Positions 15,101 to 25,177 of a stretch of DNA of 64,000 nt are shown here, piece by piece. The position numbers and the translations under genes are program-made. Every line of letters starts with the position of its first letter. The stretch's first letter is position 1. The notes under the pieces were generated by a model. That model was not told where the DNA came from and searched no databases. It saw only the letters and a program-made list of their open reading frames with translations. Source of the DNA: RPQJ01 sp963707145. Its GTDB lineage: Bacteria > Pseudomonadota > Gammaproteobacteria > Steroidobacterales > Steroidobacteraceae. The stretch covers positions 62,001 through 126,000 of the forward strand of contig CAVPOQ010000001.1 of the NCBI GenBank assembly GCA_963707145.1, in the 5' to 3' direction.

Positions 15101-18100
15101 CCGTTCGGACTGCTGTGGATCCTGTCGCCCGTCGTCGCGCTGCGGCTCAGCCGGCCGTCGCGGGTCGCGGAGGATCCGCCGGTCTCCGACGACGACGCTC
15201 GTGCGCTCGGGCTCATCGCGCGACGCGCCTGGCGCTATTTCGACACCTTCGTCACCGCGGCGGATCACTTCCTTCCGCCGGACAACTTCCAGGAGGATCC
15301 GCGGCCGGTCCTCGCCCACCGCACCTCGCCGACCAACATCGGCCTGTACCTGCTTTCGGTGGTGACGGCTCGCGACCTGGGCTGGATCGGCACGCCCGAG
15401 GCAGTGGAGCGGCTGGAGGCGACGCTGGCCTCGATGGACCGGTTGGAGCGATTCAACGGGCATTTCTACAACTGGTACGACACGCAGAACCTGCGGCCGC
15501 TCGAGCCGCGCTACGTCTCCTCCGTCGACAGCGGGAACCTCGCGGCTCACCTGATCACCTTGGCGAATGCCTGTGAGGAGATGGCCGTTCCGCGGGCGAC
15601 CGGCCCGCAGGAGTCCACCGGCATCGGGGATGGTCTGGCACTCGAGCAGCGCCTCGAAGCGCTCGCCGCCGCGGCCCGGACCCTGGCCGCGGCGATGCGC
15701 TTCGACTTCCTCTTCGACCCGGAGCGCAAGCTGCTGTCGATCGGGTACCGCGTGCAGGAGGGCAGCCTCGATCCGAGCTGCTACGACCTGCTGGCGTCCG
15801 AGGCACGCCTGGCGAGCTTCGTCGCGATCGCCAACGGCGACCTGCCCGCACGTCACTGGTTCCGCCTCGGGCGCGCCGTCACGCCCGTGCGTCGTGGCGC
15901 CGCCCTCGTCTCGTGGTCGGGGTCGATGTTCGAGTACCTGATGCCGTCGCTCGTCATGCGCGCTCCGTCCGGGAGCCTGCTGGAGGAGACGAGCCGCCTC
16001 ATCGTGTGGCGCCAGAAAGCGTTCGGGGACGAACGGAACGTGCCATGGGGAATCTCGGAGTCGGCGTACAACGCGCGCGACCTGGAGCACACGTACCAAT
16101 ACTCCAGCTTCGGGGTGCCCGGGCTGGGACTCAAGCGCGGGCTCGGCGACGACATCGTCGTCGCGCCCTACGCGACCGCCCTGGCAGCGATGGTCGAGCC
16201 GCACGCGGCGACGCTCAATTTCGCCCGGTTGGCCGCGACCGCGGCGCAGGGTCGCTACGGCTTCTACGAGGCGCTGGACTACACGCCACGGCGACTGCCG
16301 GCGGGGCAGGAGTTCGCGATCGTGCGGGCGTACATGGCGCACCACCAGGGAATGACCATCGTCGCGCTCGCCAACACGCTGCTGGACGGCCGGATGCGCA
16401 GGCGCTTCCACGCGGAACCTCGCATCAAGGCCACGGAGCTGCTGCTGCAGGAACGGACCCCGCGGGACGTCGCGGTGGCGATCACGCGCGTTGCGGAGAC
16501 GGGCAGGACTGCCGAGTCCGACGACGTGATTGCGTCGCTGCCCCGGTCGCTGCACACCGCGCACCACGCCACGCCGCGCACGCGACTGCTGTCGAACGGC
16601 CGGTATGCGGTCATGCTCACGGCCGCCGGCTCCGGATACAGCCGGTGGGGCGACCTCGCGGTCACACGCTGGCGCCCCGACGTCACCTGCGACGAATGGG
16701 GTTCCTACGTCCTGCTGCGCGACGTGGACAGTGGCGAGGTGTGGTCGGCCGGTTACCAGCCGAGCGGGATCGAGCCGGACGACTACGAGGTCACCTTCAG
16801 CGAGGCCCGTGCCGAGTTCGTCCGCCGCGACGGTCACCTGACGACGACGATGGAGGTGGTCGTCTCGGCCGAGTGCGACGCCGAGGTCCGCCGGGTGTCG
16901 ATATCGAACCTGGGTCATCGCGCGCGGACGATCGAACTGACCTCGTACGCCGAGATCGTGCTGGCACCGCCCGCGGCCGACGACGCGCACCCGGCCTTCT
17001 CGAAGCTCTTCGTGCAGACCGAGCACGTGCCCGAAATCGGCGTCATCCTCGCGACGCGCCGGCGTCGCGTGCCGGCGGAGCCCGAGGTCTGGGCCGCGCA
17101 TCTCGTGGTCGCAGAGGGGGACTCGCAGGGCGAACTCCAGTTCGAGACGGACCGCGCACGCTTTGTCGGGCGCGGGAGGACGCTGCGATCTGCCGCCGCC
17201 GTCGAGGACGGTGGCACGCTTTCGGGCAGCGCCGGAACCGTGCTCGATCCGATCTTCAGCCTGCGCCGCCGCATGCGGGTGGCGCCGGGAGCGACTGCAC
17301 GGGTGGCCTTCTGGACGCTGGTCGCACCGTCACGGAGCGAGGTGCTCGACCTCGCGGACCAGCATTGCGACGCCGCCGCGTTCGACCGTGCCTCGACCCT
17401 CGCCTGGACCCAGGGGCAAGTCCAGCTTCACCATCTCGGCATCACCGGCGACGAGGCGCTGCTCTTCCAGCGTCTCGCCGGTCACGTGCTCTACAGCGAC
17501 CCGGCGCTGCGGCCGTCCTCCGACGTGCTCCGTCGCGGCACTGCCGGGCCGCCCGCCCTCTGGGCGCATGGCATTTCCGGCGACCTGCCGATCGTCGTGG
17601 TGCGAATCGACGACACCGACGACCTCGGCATCGTCCGGCAGTTGCTGCGCGCGTTCGAGTACTGGCGGTTGAAACGGCTGTCCGTCGATCTCGTGATCCT
17701 GAACGAGCGCGTGTCGTCCTACGTCCAGGACCTGCAGACGGCCCTCGAGTCACTCACTCGCGCAGGATTGTCGCGTCCCGCGATCCCCGGGGAGCCACTG
17801 CGCGGCGGCGTGTTCGTCCTCCGCTCCGACGTCATCGCAAGCGATGCGCGCCTGACGCTCCTGACTGCGGCGCGCGCCGTGCTGCTCAGCCGCCGCGGCA
17901 GCCTGGCCGAGCAACTCGACCGGATCGAGCACAGTTCGCCGGCCATGAGACCGCCTGCCGCGGCATCGCGCCCGACCGGCGGACTGCCCGTGGCGCGGCT
18001 GCAGATGCCGGCGCTCGAGTTCTTCAACGGCCTGGGCGGATTCGCGGCCAACGCGGAGGAGTACGTCACGATCCTGCGGGACGGGCAGCGCACGCCCGCG

Positions 18101-20419
18101 CCCTGGATCAATGTCGTCGCCAATCCCGGGTTCGGCTTCCAGGTCTCGGCCGAGGGCAGCGGCTGCACGTGGGCCGGCAACAGCCGCGAGAATCGCCTCA
18201 CGCCCTGGTCGAACGATCCGGTCGGTGATCGCCCCGGCGAAGTCCTCTACCTGCGCGACGAGGACACCGGCGTGCTGTGGGGGCCGACCGCCCTGCCGCT
18301 GCGCCACGACGATGGCACCTACGTGACCCGGCATGGGCGGGGCTACAGCCGGTTCGAGCACACCCGTCACGGCATCGCGCTCGACCTGCTGCAGTTCGTG
18401 CCGCTCGACGCCCCGATCAAGGTCTCGCGACTCACCATCCGCAACCTCTCGGGACGCACGCGCCGGCTCAGCGTGACGGCCTACGTCGAGTGGGTGCTCG
18501 GCACGTCACCCGGCGCCACCGCGCCATCGGTCGCGACCGAGGTCGACGCCGTCACCGGCGGGCTGCTGGCGCGCAACCTCTGGAGTGGCCCCGACGGCCG
18601 GGTGGCGTTCGTCGATCTCGGCGGCCGGCAGCAAGCCTGGAGCGGAGATCGCACGGAGTTCATCGGACGCAACGGCACGCTCGAGCGACCGGCGGCACTG
18701 GCGACCGGGGCATCGCTTTCGGGCCGCACCGGCGCGGGCCTCGATCCGTGCGGGGCACTGCAGAGGCCCGTCACGCTCGCTGCGAACGCGTCCGTCGACG
18801 TCGTGTGGTTTCTCGGCGAGGCGGCCACGACGCTCGACGCGCAATTGATGATCGAGCGCTGGCGCGGCGCCGACCTGGACGCGGCGCTGCAGTCGGTTCG
18901 CCAGGACTGGAGCGATGTGCTCGAGACGGTGACGGTGCGGACTCCGGACCGGGCGTTCGACGTCATGATGAACGGCTGGCTGCTCTACCAGACGCTCGCC
19001 TGTCGAGTGCAGGCCCGCAGCGCCTTCTACCAGGCGAGCGGTGCCTACGGGTTTCGTGACCAGTTGCAGGACACGATGGCGCTCGTCGTGGCGCGGCCGG
19101 GCCTCGCCCGCGAGCACCTGCTGCGTGCGGCCGGCCGGCAGTTCGTCGAGGGTGACGTCCAGCACTGGTGGCTGCCCCAGACGGGTCGCGGAGTGCGCAG
19201 CCGGGTCTCCGACGACGGCGCGTGGCTGTGCCACTGCGTGGCGCACTACGTCGAGACGACGGGCGACGTGGCCGTCCTGGACGAGATCGTCCCGTTCCTC
19301 GACGGTCCGGCGCTTCGCGACGACGAACCCGACAGCTATTTCCAGCCCACGCCCGCCGACGAGTCGGCGACCCTCTTCGAGCACTGCGCGCGCGCGCTCG
19401 AGCGGAGCCTCGCCGTCGGCGCTCACGGACTGCCTCTGATCGGCTCGGGAGACTGGAACGACGGCATGAACCGGGTGGGCGAGGGCGGGCGTGGCGAGAG
19501 CACCTGGCTCGGCTGGTTCCTGCACCAGGCATTGTCGGGTCTTGCGACGCTGGCCGAGGCACGCGGCGAGCACGCGCGTGCCGCGACGTGGCGCGCGCAC
19601 GCGAGCGAGTTGCGTGCCGCCGTGGAGCAGCACGGCTGGGATGGCGAGTGGTATCGACGCGGCTATTTCGACGACGGCACGCCGCTCGGTTCCGCTGCCA
19701 ACGCAGAATGCCGCATCGACTCGATCGCGCAGACCTGGGCGGTGCTGTCCGGCGCGGGCGATCCAGAGCGTGCCGGGCGGGCGATGGCGGCCCTCGAGCG
19801 CGACCTCGTGCGTCGCGACGCCGGCCTGATCCTGCTCCTGACGCCGCCCTTTGACCGGTCTGTGCCCGATCCCGGCTACATCCAGGCCTATCCGCCCGGG
19901 ATCCGAGAGAACGGCGGGCAGTACACGCATGCCGCCGTGTGGTCGGTGATCGCATTCGCGATGCTCGGCGACGGGGACAAGGCGGCGGAGCTCTTCTCGA
20001 TCCTCAATCCGATCAACCGTGCGCTCACGCACGACGACGTCCGGCGGTACAAGGTCGAGCCCTACGTCGTCGCGGCGGACGTGTACTCCGTGCCGCCGCA
20101 CGTCGGGCGGGGCGGCTGGACCTGGTACACGGGTTCGGCGGCGTGGATGTACCGGGCGGGTCTCGAGTGGATCCTCGGCTGCCGCATGCAAGGCGCGACG
20201 CTGTTGATCGATCCGTGCATCCCGCGGACCTGGTCCGGGTTCCAGGTGGCCCTCAAGTACCACGCAACGCGCTACGAGATCGAAGTCGAGAATCCACGCG
20301 GGGTGAACCGGGGGCTCGCCGGCCTGCTGCTCGACGGCGAGCCGCTTGCGGCGGAGCAGGGCCGGGTGCCGCTGGTCGATGACGGACTGACGCACCGCGT
20401 GCGCGCCGTCCTCGGCTAG
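12199..20419 (+). CDS. ndvB: Cyclic beta-1,2-glucan synthase (NdvB-type), one frameshift near 13145
   Basis: Together the two frames encode about 2,740 residues, the family's normal size. The enzyme builds and cyclises beta-1,2-glucan from UDP-glucose at the inner membrane. Order: conserved N-terminal helical region (DDLPPGYYRQLPKLAEGPLA, 12510-12570); GT84 transferase (VTLDADTRLPRDAVRRLVGK near 14060, HRWARGDWQLLPW near 14515); membrane helices to about 15140; glucoamylase-like region (NGHFYNWYDTQNLRPLEPRY near 15460); two carbohydrate-binding-like and GH94 phosphorylase-like regions (GSGDWNDGMNRVGEGGRGES near 19445). The first ~316 residues are in one frame and the rest, from about 13150, in the +1 frame. 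Removing one T at gtgcttcgcc restores VLANHSEFGQMDFPTRDRYR. This is probably a sequencing error; if real, the gene is dead or makes two pieces. Confidence 0.9.
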
Positions 20420-20608
20420 AGCGGCTTCGCCGGTCGCCGCGCGACGTGGTTCAAGCGCAGGTGCACACGGACTGTGCGAGCCGCCATCAACCGCCTTGCG
20501 GGAGGCCGCCGACCAGCCGTCGTGGCTGCCGCGGCCATGGTCCGATCAGTTACGATCGAACGGTATGTCCGAGGCAGGTGGGTGACGAATGCGCGAAGAG
20601 GCCGAGGT

Positions 20609-21337
20609 ATGACCTACTGTGTCAGCGTGAAGCTCGACGACGGGATGGTGTTTGCGTCTGACACCCGCACGCACGCCGGCGTGGACAACTTCGCCAAGTT
20701 CTGCAAGATGACCGTGTTCGAGCGTGCCGGCGACCGCGTCATCGTGATGCTGAGTTCCGGGAACCTCGCCGGGACGCAGGCGGTGATCGGCGTACTGAAC
20801 CAGCGCTGTGCCGAGGGGGGCGGATCTGCCAGCCTGTGGACGGCGAAGACGATGTTCGAGGTCGCAATGATGGTCGCGGATGCGATGCGCGACATCGAGC
20901 GGCGGGACGGGAAATTCCTCGAGCAGAGCGACATCGCCTTCAACGCCTCGTTCATCGTCGGGGGGCAGGTCCGCGGCGAACCCATGCGGCTGTTCCGCAT
21001 CTACGCCGAGGGAAACTTCATCGAGGCGGGCATCGAGACGCCGTTCCTGCAGACGGGCGAAACCAAGTACGGCAAGCCGATCATCGACCGCGTGATCACG
21101 CGGTCCACGCCACTGCCGGACGCCGCGAAGTGCGTGCTGGTGTCGTTCGACTCCACGATGCGCAGCAACCTGTCCGTCGGCATGCCGATCGACCTGATCT
21201 GCTACGAGCGGGACAGCCTCGCAGTCACGATGCGGCGCCGCTTCGAGGAGGGGGACGCCTATTTCACGGCGCTGCGCAACGAGTGGAGCGAGGGGACGCG
21301 ACGCGTGTTTCGCGAGTTGCCCGATCTGCGCTGGTGA
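20609..21337 (+). CDS. Anbu: bacterial proteasome-like protease subunit
   Basis: A 242-residue Ntn-hydrolase of the Anbu (ancestral beta-subunit) family. The ATG at 20609 places Thr immediately after Met (MTYCVSVKL), so Met removal exposes the catalytic Thr1. Asp17 (ASDTRTHAG) and Lys32 (FCKMTVF) match the other catalytic residues of proteasomal beta subunits. Starts further upstream would bury the Thr and are rejected. Anbu normally sits with a transglutaminase-like protein, an alpha-E protein and a circularly permuted ATP-grasp protein; only the transglutaminase follows here (28 nt downstream). The substrate of this system is unknown. Confidence 0.92.
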   Translation: MTYCVSVKLDDGMVFASDTRTHAGVDNFAKFCKMTVFERAGDRVIVMLSSGNLAGTQAVIGVLNQRCAEGGGSASLWTAKTMFEVAMMVADAMRDIERRDGKFLEQSDIAFNASFIVGGQVRGEPMRLFRIYAEGNFIEAGIETPFLQTGETKYGKPIIDRVITRSTPLPDAAKCVLVSFDSTMRSNLSVGMPIDLICYERDSLAVTMRRRFEEGDAYFTALRNEWSEGTRRVFRELPDLRW

Positions 21338-21365
21338 CTGTCGCTGGCAGGAATCCGGGAGAACC

Positions 21366-22178
21366 ATGATGCAGATCCGCGTCGGCTTCGAAATGGTCTA
21401 CGAGTGTCCTCAGCCGACCCCGATGATTTTCAACGTGCACGTGCACCACACGCGAGTCTCCGATCTCGTCGGTTCCAATGAGCTGGTGGTCGACCCGCCG
21501 GTCCCGATCTCGGGCTACCGCGACAGCTTCGGCAACTGGTGCACGCGCATCCTGGCGCCGACGGGGCGCACCCGCGTCTCCGCCGACGCGATCGTGAACG
21601 ATACCGGGGCGCCGGACCCCGTCGTGCCGCACGCGCAACAGGTTCCCGTGAACGAACTGCCCGAGGAAGTACTTCAGTTCCTGCTGGGAAGCCGCTATTG
21701 CGAGACCGACCGGCTGTCGGAGACGGCCTGGAGTCTCTTCGCGCAGACGCCGACGGGATGGGCGCGCGTCCAGGCCATCTGCGACTATGTCCACCGACAC
21801 ATCGCCTTCGGCTACCAGCACGCGCGCAAGACCCGGACGGCTCTTGAGGCCTTTCACGACAGGACCGGCGTCTGCCGCGACTACGCGCACCTCGCCGTTG
21901 CCTTTTGCCGGTGCATGAACATCCCGGCCCGCTACTGCACCGGCTACCTCGGCGACATCGGCGTGCCGCCGGACGGCCCGATGGACTTCGCTGCGTGGTT
22001 CGAAGCGTTGCTGGACGGCCAGTGGTACACGTTCGACCCCCGCAACAACACGCCGCGCATCGGCCGGGTGTTGATGGCGCGCGGTCGGGACGCGGGGGAC
22101 GTTGCAATCAGCACCACGTTCGGTCCCAACACGCTGACGGGCTTCCGGGTGTGGACCGACGAGGTACAAGCCGGCTGA
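21366..22178 (+). CDS. Transglutaminase-like protein, Anbu partner
   Basis: A 270-residue protein with a transglutaminase core: catalytic-type Cys170 in TGVCRDYAHLAVAFCRCM, and Asp224 in WYTFDPRNN. The position that normally carries the catalytic His (HAWFE) reads MDFAAWFE (Ala209). The end, PRIGRVLMARGRDAGDVAIS, is typical of the Anbu-associated subgroup. The N-terminal ~100 residues form the usual beta-rich transglutaminase N-domain. It follows the Anbu gene with a ribosome site (gggagaacc) and is clearly in the same operon. It may be a protease or peptide ligase with altered chemistry rather than a cross-linking enzyme. Confidence 0.88.
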   Translation: MMQIRVGFEMVYECPQPTPMIFNVHVHHTRVSDLVGSNELVVDPPVPISGYRDSFGNWCTRILAPTGRTRVSADAIVNDTGAPDPVVPHAQQVPVNELPEEVLQFLLGSRYCETDRLSETAWSLFAQTPTGWARVQAICDYVHRHIAFGYQHARKTRTALEAFHDRTGVCRDYAHLAVAFCRCMNIPARYCTGYLGDIGVPPDGPMDFAAWFEALLDGQWYTFDPRNNTPRIGRVLMARGRDAGDVAISTTFGPNTLTGFRVWTDEVQAG

Positions 22179-22232
22179 GCACGGTGGCAGCGCGGGCGCG
22201 GCGGCGCTGAATCCCCATCGCGTGCGCCGCAA

Positions 22233-23188
22233 ATGAAGACGAAGGTGATCGAAACCATGAAATCTCTCGCCATGCCGCCGGCCTTGGGCGGCACGCGACA
22301 CGAAATGGACGCCGGGCCGGTTGGCCACCTGTCCTGGTACCAGGCCGGCCCGACTGCGCCTGACACGTCCACGCCACCGCTGCTGCTCCTGCACAGCGTC
22401 AATGCGGCCGCGTCGGCCTACGAAGTGAAACCGCTGTACGAGCACTATGCCCGCGTCCGACCCGTGTACGCACTCGACCTGCCGGGGTTCGGCTTCTCGG
22501 AGCGGAGCGACCGTGCCTACAGTCCGCGGCTGATGACCGACGCGCTCCACGCGATGCTGGCCGTGATCCGCGGTGAGAGCGGTGGCGGCCCGGTCGATGC
22601 GCTGGCGGTCTCGCTGTCCTGCGAGTTCCTGGCGCGGGCGGCGGTGGAATCGCCGGAGACTTCCGCAGTCTCGCGCTCGTCAGTCCGACCGGCTTCAATC
22701 GCAACGAGTTACGCGACGGCCCGCCGGGCAGCACGCTCGGCCGGGCGGCTCCGTTGGCCATCCTGGAGCGGCTCGGCCTGCGGCGGCGGGTCTTCGGCCT
22801 GCTGACCCGGCGCGGCACGATCCGCTATTTCCTGCGCCGGACCTGGGGCTCGGACGACATCGACACCGGACTGCTCGACTACGATTTCGCAACGACCCGC
22901 CCCGCAGGGGCCGAATATGCCCCGCTGCGGTTCGTGTCGGGATTCCTGTTCAGCGGCGACAGCGGCCGGCTGTACCGCGGCCTCGAACTGCCCGTCTGGG
23001 CCGTGCACGGCGTCCGCGGTGATTTCGTCGACTACCGTGGCCTGGGGCAAATGGCCAATCGCCCCAACTGGACCGTCACCGTGCTGCCCACCGGCGCGCT
23101 TCCGCATTTCGAGTCGCCGGGGGAGTTCATCCGCCAGTTCGATGCGTGGTCTGCCCGGCTCAGTCGTGCCCGATCTCGCCCTCGGTGA
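22233..23188 (+). CDS. Alpha/beta-fold hydrolase, frameshifted near 22658
   Basis: About 318 residues when the two frames are joined. N-terminal part: HSVNAAASAYE (oxyanion loop), YALDLPGFGFSERSDRAYSP (conserved alpha/beta-hydrolase strand), and a nucleophile elbow (ALAVSLSCEFLARA) without the usual flanking glycines. C-terminal part, in the -1 frame: LERLGLRRRVFGLLTRRGTI, VWAVHGVRGDFVDYRG and a likely catalytic His in LPHFESP. One G appears to be missing at ccggag|acttcc (22658); restoring it gives ESPEDFRSLALVSPTGFNRN, an excellent family match. The gap from the transglutaminase stop is 54 nt, so it may belong to the Anbu operon. Confidence 0.75.
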
Positions 23189-23447
23189 ACAGCGAGTGGC
23201 GCAGTTCCTTGTCGAAGGCCGGGTCACGGCGGCGTATCCACTCCAGCACCATGGCGGCGTGCTCTTTCTCTTCGTCGCGGTTGTGCGCAAGTATCCTGCG
23301 CAGCTCCGGATCCTTGCAGGCATCGACGCGCTGGTTGTACCAGTCCACGGCCTCGAGTTCCTCCATGAGCGAGACGATCGCGCGGTGCATGTCGCGCGTC
23401 TCGGCGCTGAGTTCGCCGACAGGTTCGTGGTAGCCCTCGTTCGACAT
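23160..23447 (-). CDS. Encapsulin-type ferritin-like protein (EncFtn family), orphan
   Basis: A 95-residue protein closely resembling the encapsulated ferritin family: HEPVGELSAETRDMHRAIVS, then MEELEAVDWYNQRVDACKDP and NRDEEKEHAAMVLEWIRRRD. Glu30, Glu60 and His63 match the ferroxidase-site residues of the Rhodospirillum rubrum prototype. These proteins assemble as decamers that oxidise iron for storage inside an encapsulin shell. Here the chain ends at LFTEGEIGHD with no C-terminal cargo-loading extension, and no encapsulin gene is adjacent. It may work free in the cytoplasm, or a shell may be encoded elsewhere. It follows the cupin gene on the minus strand. Confidence 0.9.
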   Translation of the reverse strand: MSNEGYHEPVGELSAETRDMHRAIVSLMEELEAVDWYNQRVDACKDPELRRILAHNRDEEKEHAAMVLEWIRRRDPAFDKELRHSLFTEGEIGHD

Positions 23448-23524
23448 CGAAATTCTCCGGACCTTGAGTCTCGGCCCGACGATACGGGAGTGGCACAGCC
23501 GGCGCAATGAATGCGCCGGCGAGC

Positions 23525-23923
23525 TTACGTCTGCTCCGACGTCCTTCCGTCGAAGTGCTCGTCGTCGTGTTCGGCATCCGCGCGCGTGTGGTGGACGACG
23601 CGGTCTCGATGATTCGGTGGCGCATAGAGCGTGTAGAGCTTCAGCGGAGCGCTGCCGGTGTTGACGATGTTGTGGCGGGCGCCGGCGGGCACGAGGATCG
23701 CGAAGCCCGGGCGAACCGCCGTCCGCTGGTCATCGAGCACCGCCTCACCGGTTCCCTCCTCGACGCGGAAGAACTGGTCGAGCGTGTGCACCTCGGCGCC
23801 GATCTCTTCCCCGGGTTTCAAGGCCATGAGGACGAGCTGGCAGTGCTTTGCGGTGTATAGCACCCGGCGGAAGTCGTCGTTCCTGACGGCGAGGCTCTCG
23901 ATGTCCTGCACAAAGCCTTTCAT
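23525..23923 (-). CDS. Cupin-domain protein
   Basis: A 132-residue single-domain cupin: motif 1 around GAEVHTLDQFFRVEEGTGEA (His and Glu) and motif 2 around PAGARHNIVNTG (His), giving a probable metal site. The tail is His/Asp-rich (HHTRADAEHDDEHFDGR), which might bind metal. The ATG at 23923 has a strong aggaga ribosome site; the longer open frame upstream is spurious. It lies between the second Crp/Fnr gene (245 nt upstream) and the ferritin-like gene (77 nt downstream), all on the minus strand. A role in metal or redox handling with the ferritin is inference. Confidence 0.85.
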   Translation of the reverse strand: MKGFVQDIESLAVRNDDFRRVLYTAKHCQLVLMALKPGEEIGAEVHTLDQFFRVEEGTGEAVLDDQRTAVRPGFAILVPAGARHNIVNTGSAPLKLYTLYAPPNHRDRVVHHTRADAEHDDEHFDGRTSEQT

Positions 23924-24168
23924 GTCTTCTCCTTTCACCGGATCGTCCGGCATTGGCGCGATTGCTGCGATTGCGTTGGCTCGCAGTGACCGACTCTCGA
24001 TGGACTCAAGAGGTTGGGCTGATCGTAGCGACCCGGAACGGCGCGATCTGTACGCCAGTGAACAGACGGGCCGAGGGCCGAGGGCTACGCTGCGGACGCG
24101 GACGGTTACAGGGGATGCGCGATGGCACCGAGACCTGCACGACGGCAGGCCGTTGCGCCGCGCTCGAG

Positions 24169-24918
24169 TCAGGCGCCGGCAACGACCGTCAGGCCCCCGA
24201 TGCGATCGGCTTCCTTCTTGACGGCTGCGTAGCACTCGCAGCTCAGCGCCTCGAGCTTCGGCCGGTCGAGCACCGTGATCTTCCCGCGGCTGTAGCGGAT
24301 GACTCCGAGCTTCTGGAGCTTGCCGGCCGCGTCCGTGACACCTTCGCGCCGGACGCCGAGCATGTTGGCGATCAGCTCCTGGGTCATGACGAGTTCGTCG
24401 GACGCCAGGCGATCGAGGGACAGCAGCAACCAGCGACAAAGCTGCTGGTCGACCGAGTGATGCCGGTTGCACACCGCGGTCTGCGCCATCTGCGTGATCA
24501 GCGCCTGCGTGTACCGCAACAGCCGGATCTGCGCCCCGCCGTTGCGGTGGAACTCGTCCTTGAGCCGCTGGCCGACGAGGCGGTACGCATGGCCGGCGCT
24601 CTGCACGATCGCACGGCTCGGCGTGGTCTCGCCGCCCATGAACAGTGCGATGCCGATGACCCCCTCGTTGCCCACGACCGAGATCTCGGCGGACGCACCG
24701 TTCTCCAGGACGTAGAGCAGCGACACGATGGAATCGGTCGGAAAGTAGACGTGGCGCAGGAGGTCGCCGGACTCGTACAGCACCGTGCCGAGCGGCAGCC
24801 CGACGAGCTGCAGGTGCGGATAGATCCGCTCGCGCTCATCGGGCGTGAGCGCGGCCAGCAGGTGATTCTGCTCCGGAGCGTGGGAACCCGTGGTGACGGA
24901 TCGACGTGGGCGTGGCAT
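24169..24918 (-). CDS. Crp/Fnr-family transcriptional regulator (second copy)
   Basis: A 249-residue paralogue of the regulator at 151-909: N-terminal sensor barrel (LYESGDLLRHVYFPTDSIVS), dimerisation helix (TQALITQMAQTAVCNRHHSV), HTH (LIANMLGVRREGVTDAAGKL) and the same C-terminal Cys-x-Cys-Tyr ending (SCECYAAVKKEA). The ligand is unknown. No copy of the 14-bp palindrome found in the first cluster is visible in its own upstream region, so the two paralogues probably recognise different sites. It is divergent from the DEAD-box helicase. Confidence 0.88.
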   Translation of the reverse strand: MPRPRRSVTTGSHAPEQNHLLAALTPDERERIYPHLQLVGLPLGTVLYESGDLLRHVYFPTDSIVSLLYVLENGASAEISVVGNEGVIGIALFMGGETTPSRAIVQSAGHAYRLVGQRLKDEFHRNGGAQIRLLRYTQALITQMAQTAVCNRHHSVDQQLCRWLLLSLDRLASDELVMTQELIANMLGVRREGVTDAAGKLQKLGVIRYSRGKITVLDRPKLEALSCECYAAVKKEADRIGGLTVVAGA

Positions 24919-25177
24919 GAGAACGATCCCGATTGAGGTCGCATGAACAGTGTACTCGCGCCGTCATCGTCCGTGCGCAACCGCACAGAGTCCTGGCGTC
25001 GACCCGGTGTGAGTCTGCCAAGGGGCGCCGCGGCCCAGGCCAAACCCCTCGACATCGGCCGATTGGCATGCTGGGCGCGACGCGGGTGGCGCACCGGGAA
25101 AGTGCTCCCCGCACGTGCTTTCGCGTACGCTTGCCGTGTCCGCCGAGTTTCCGGCCGCAGCAACCGACGACATCGCC

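Noticed and set aside
14849..17101. A 750-residue open frame antisense to the cyclic glucan synthase
   Set aside because: GC-driven absence of stops opposite a long coding gene; composition is Arg/His/Asp-rich and without motifs.
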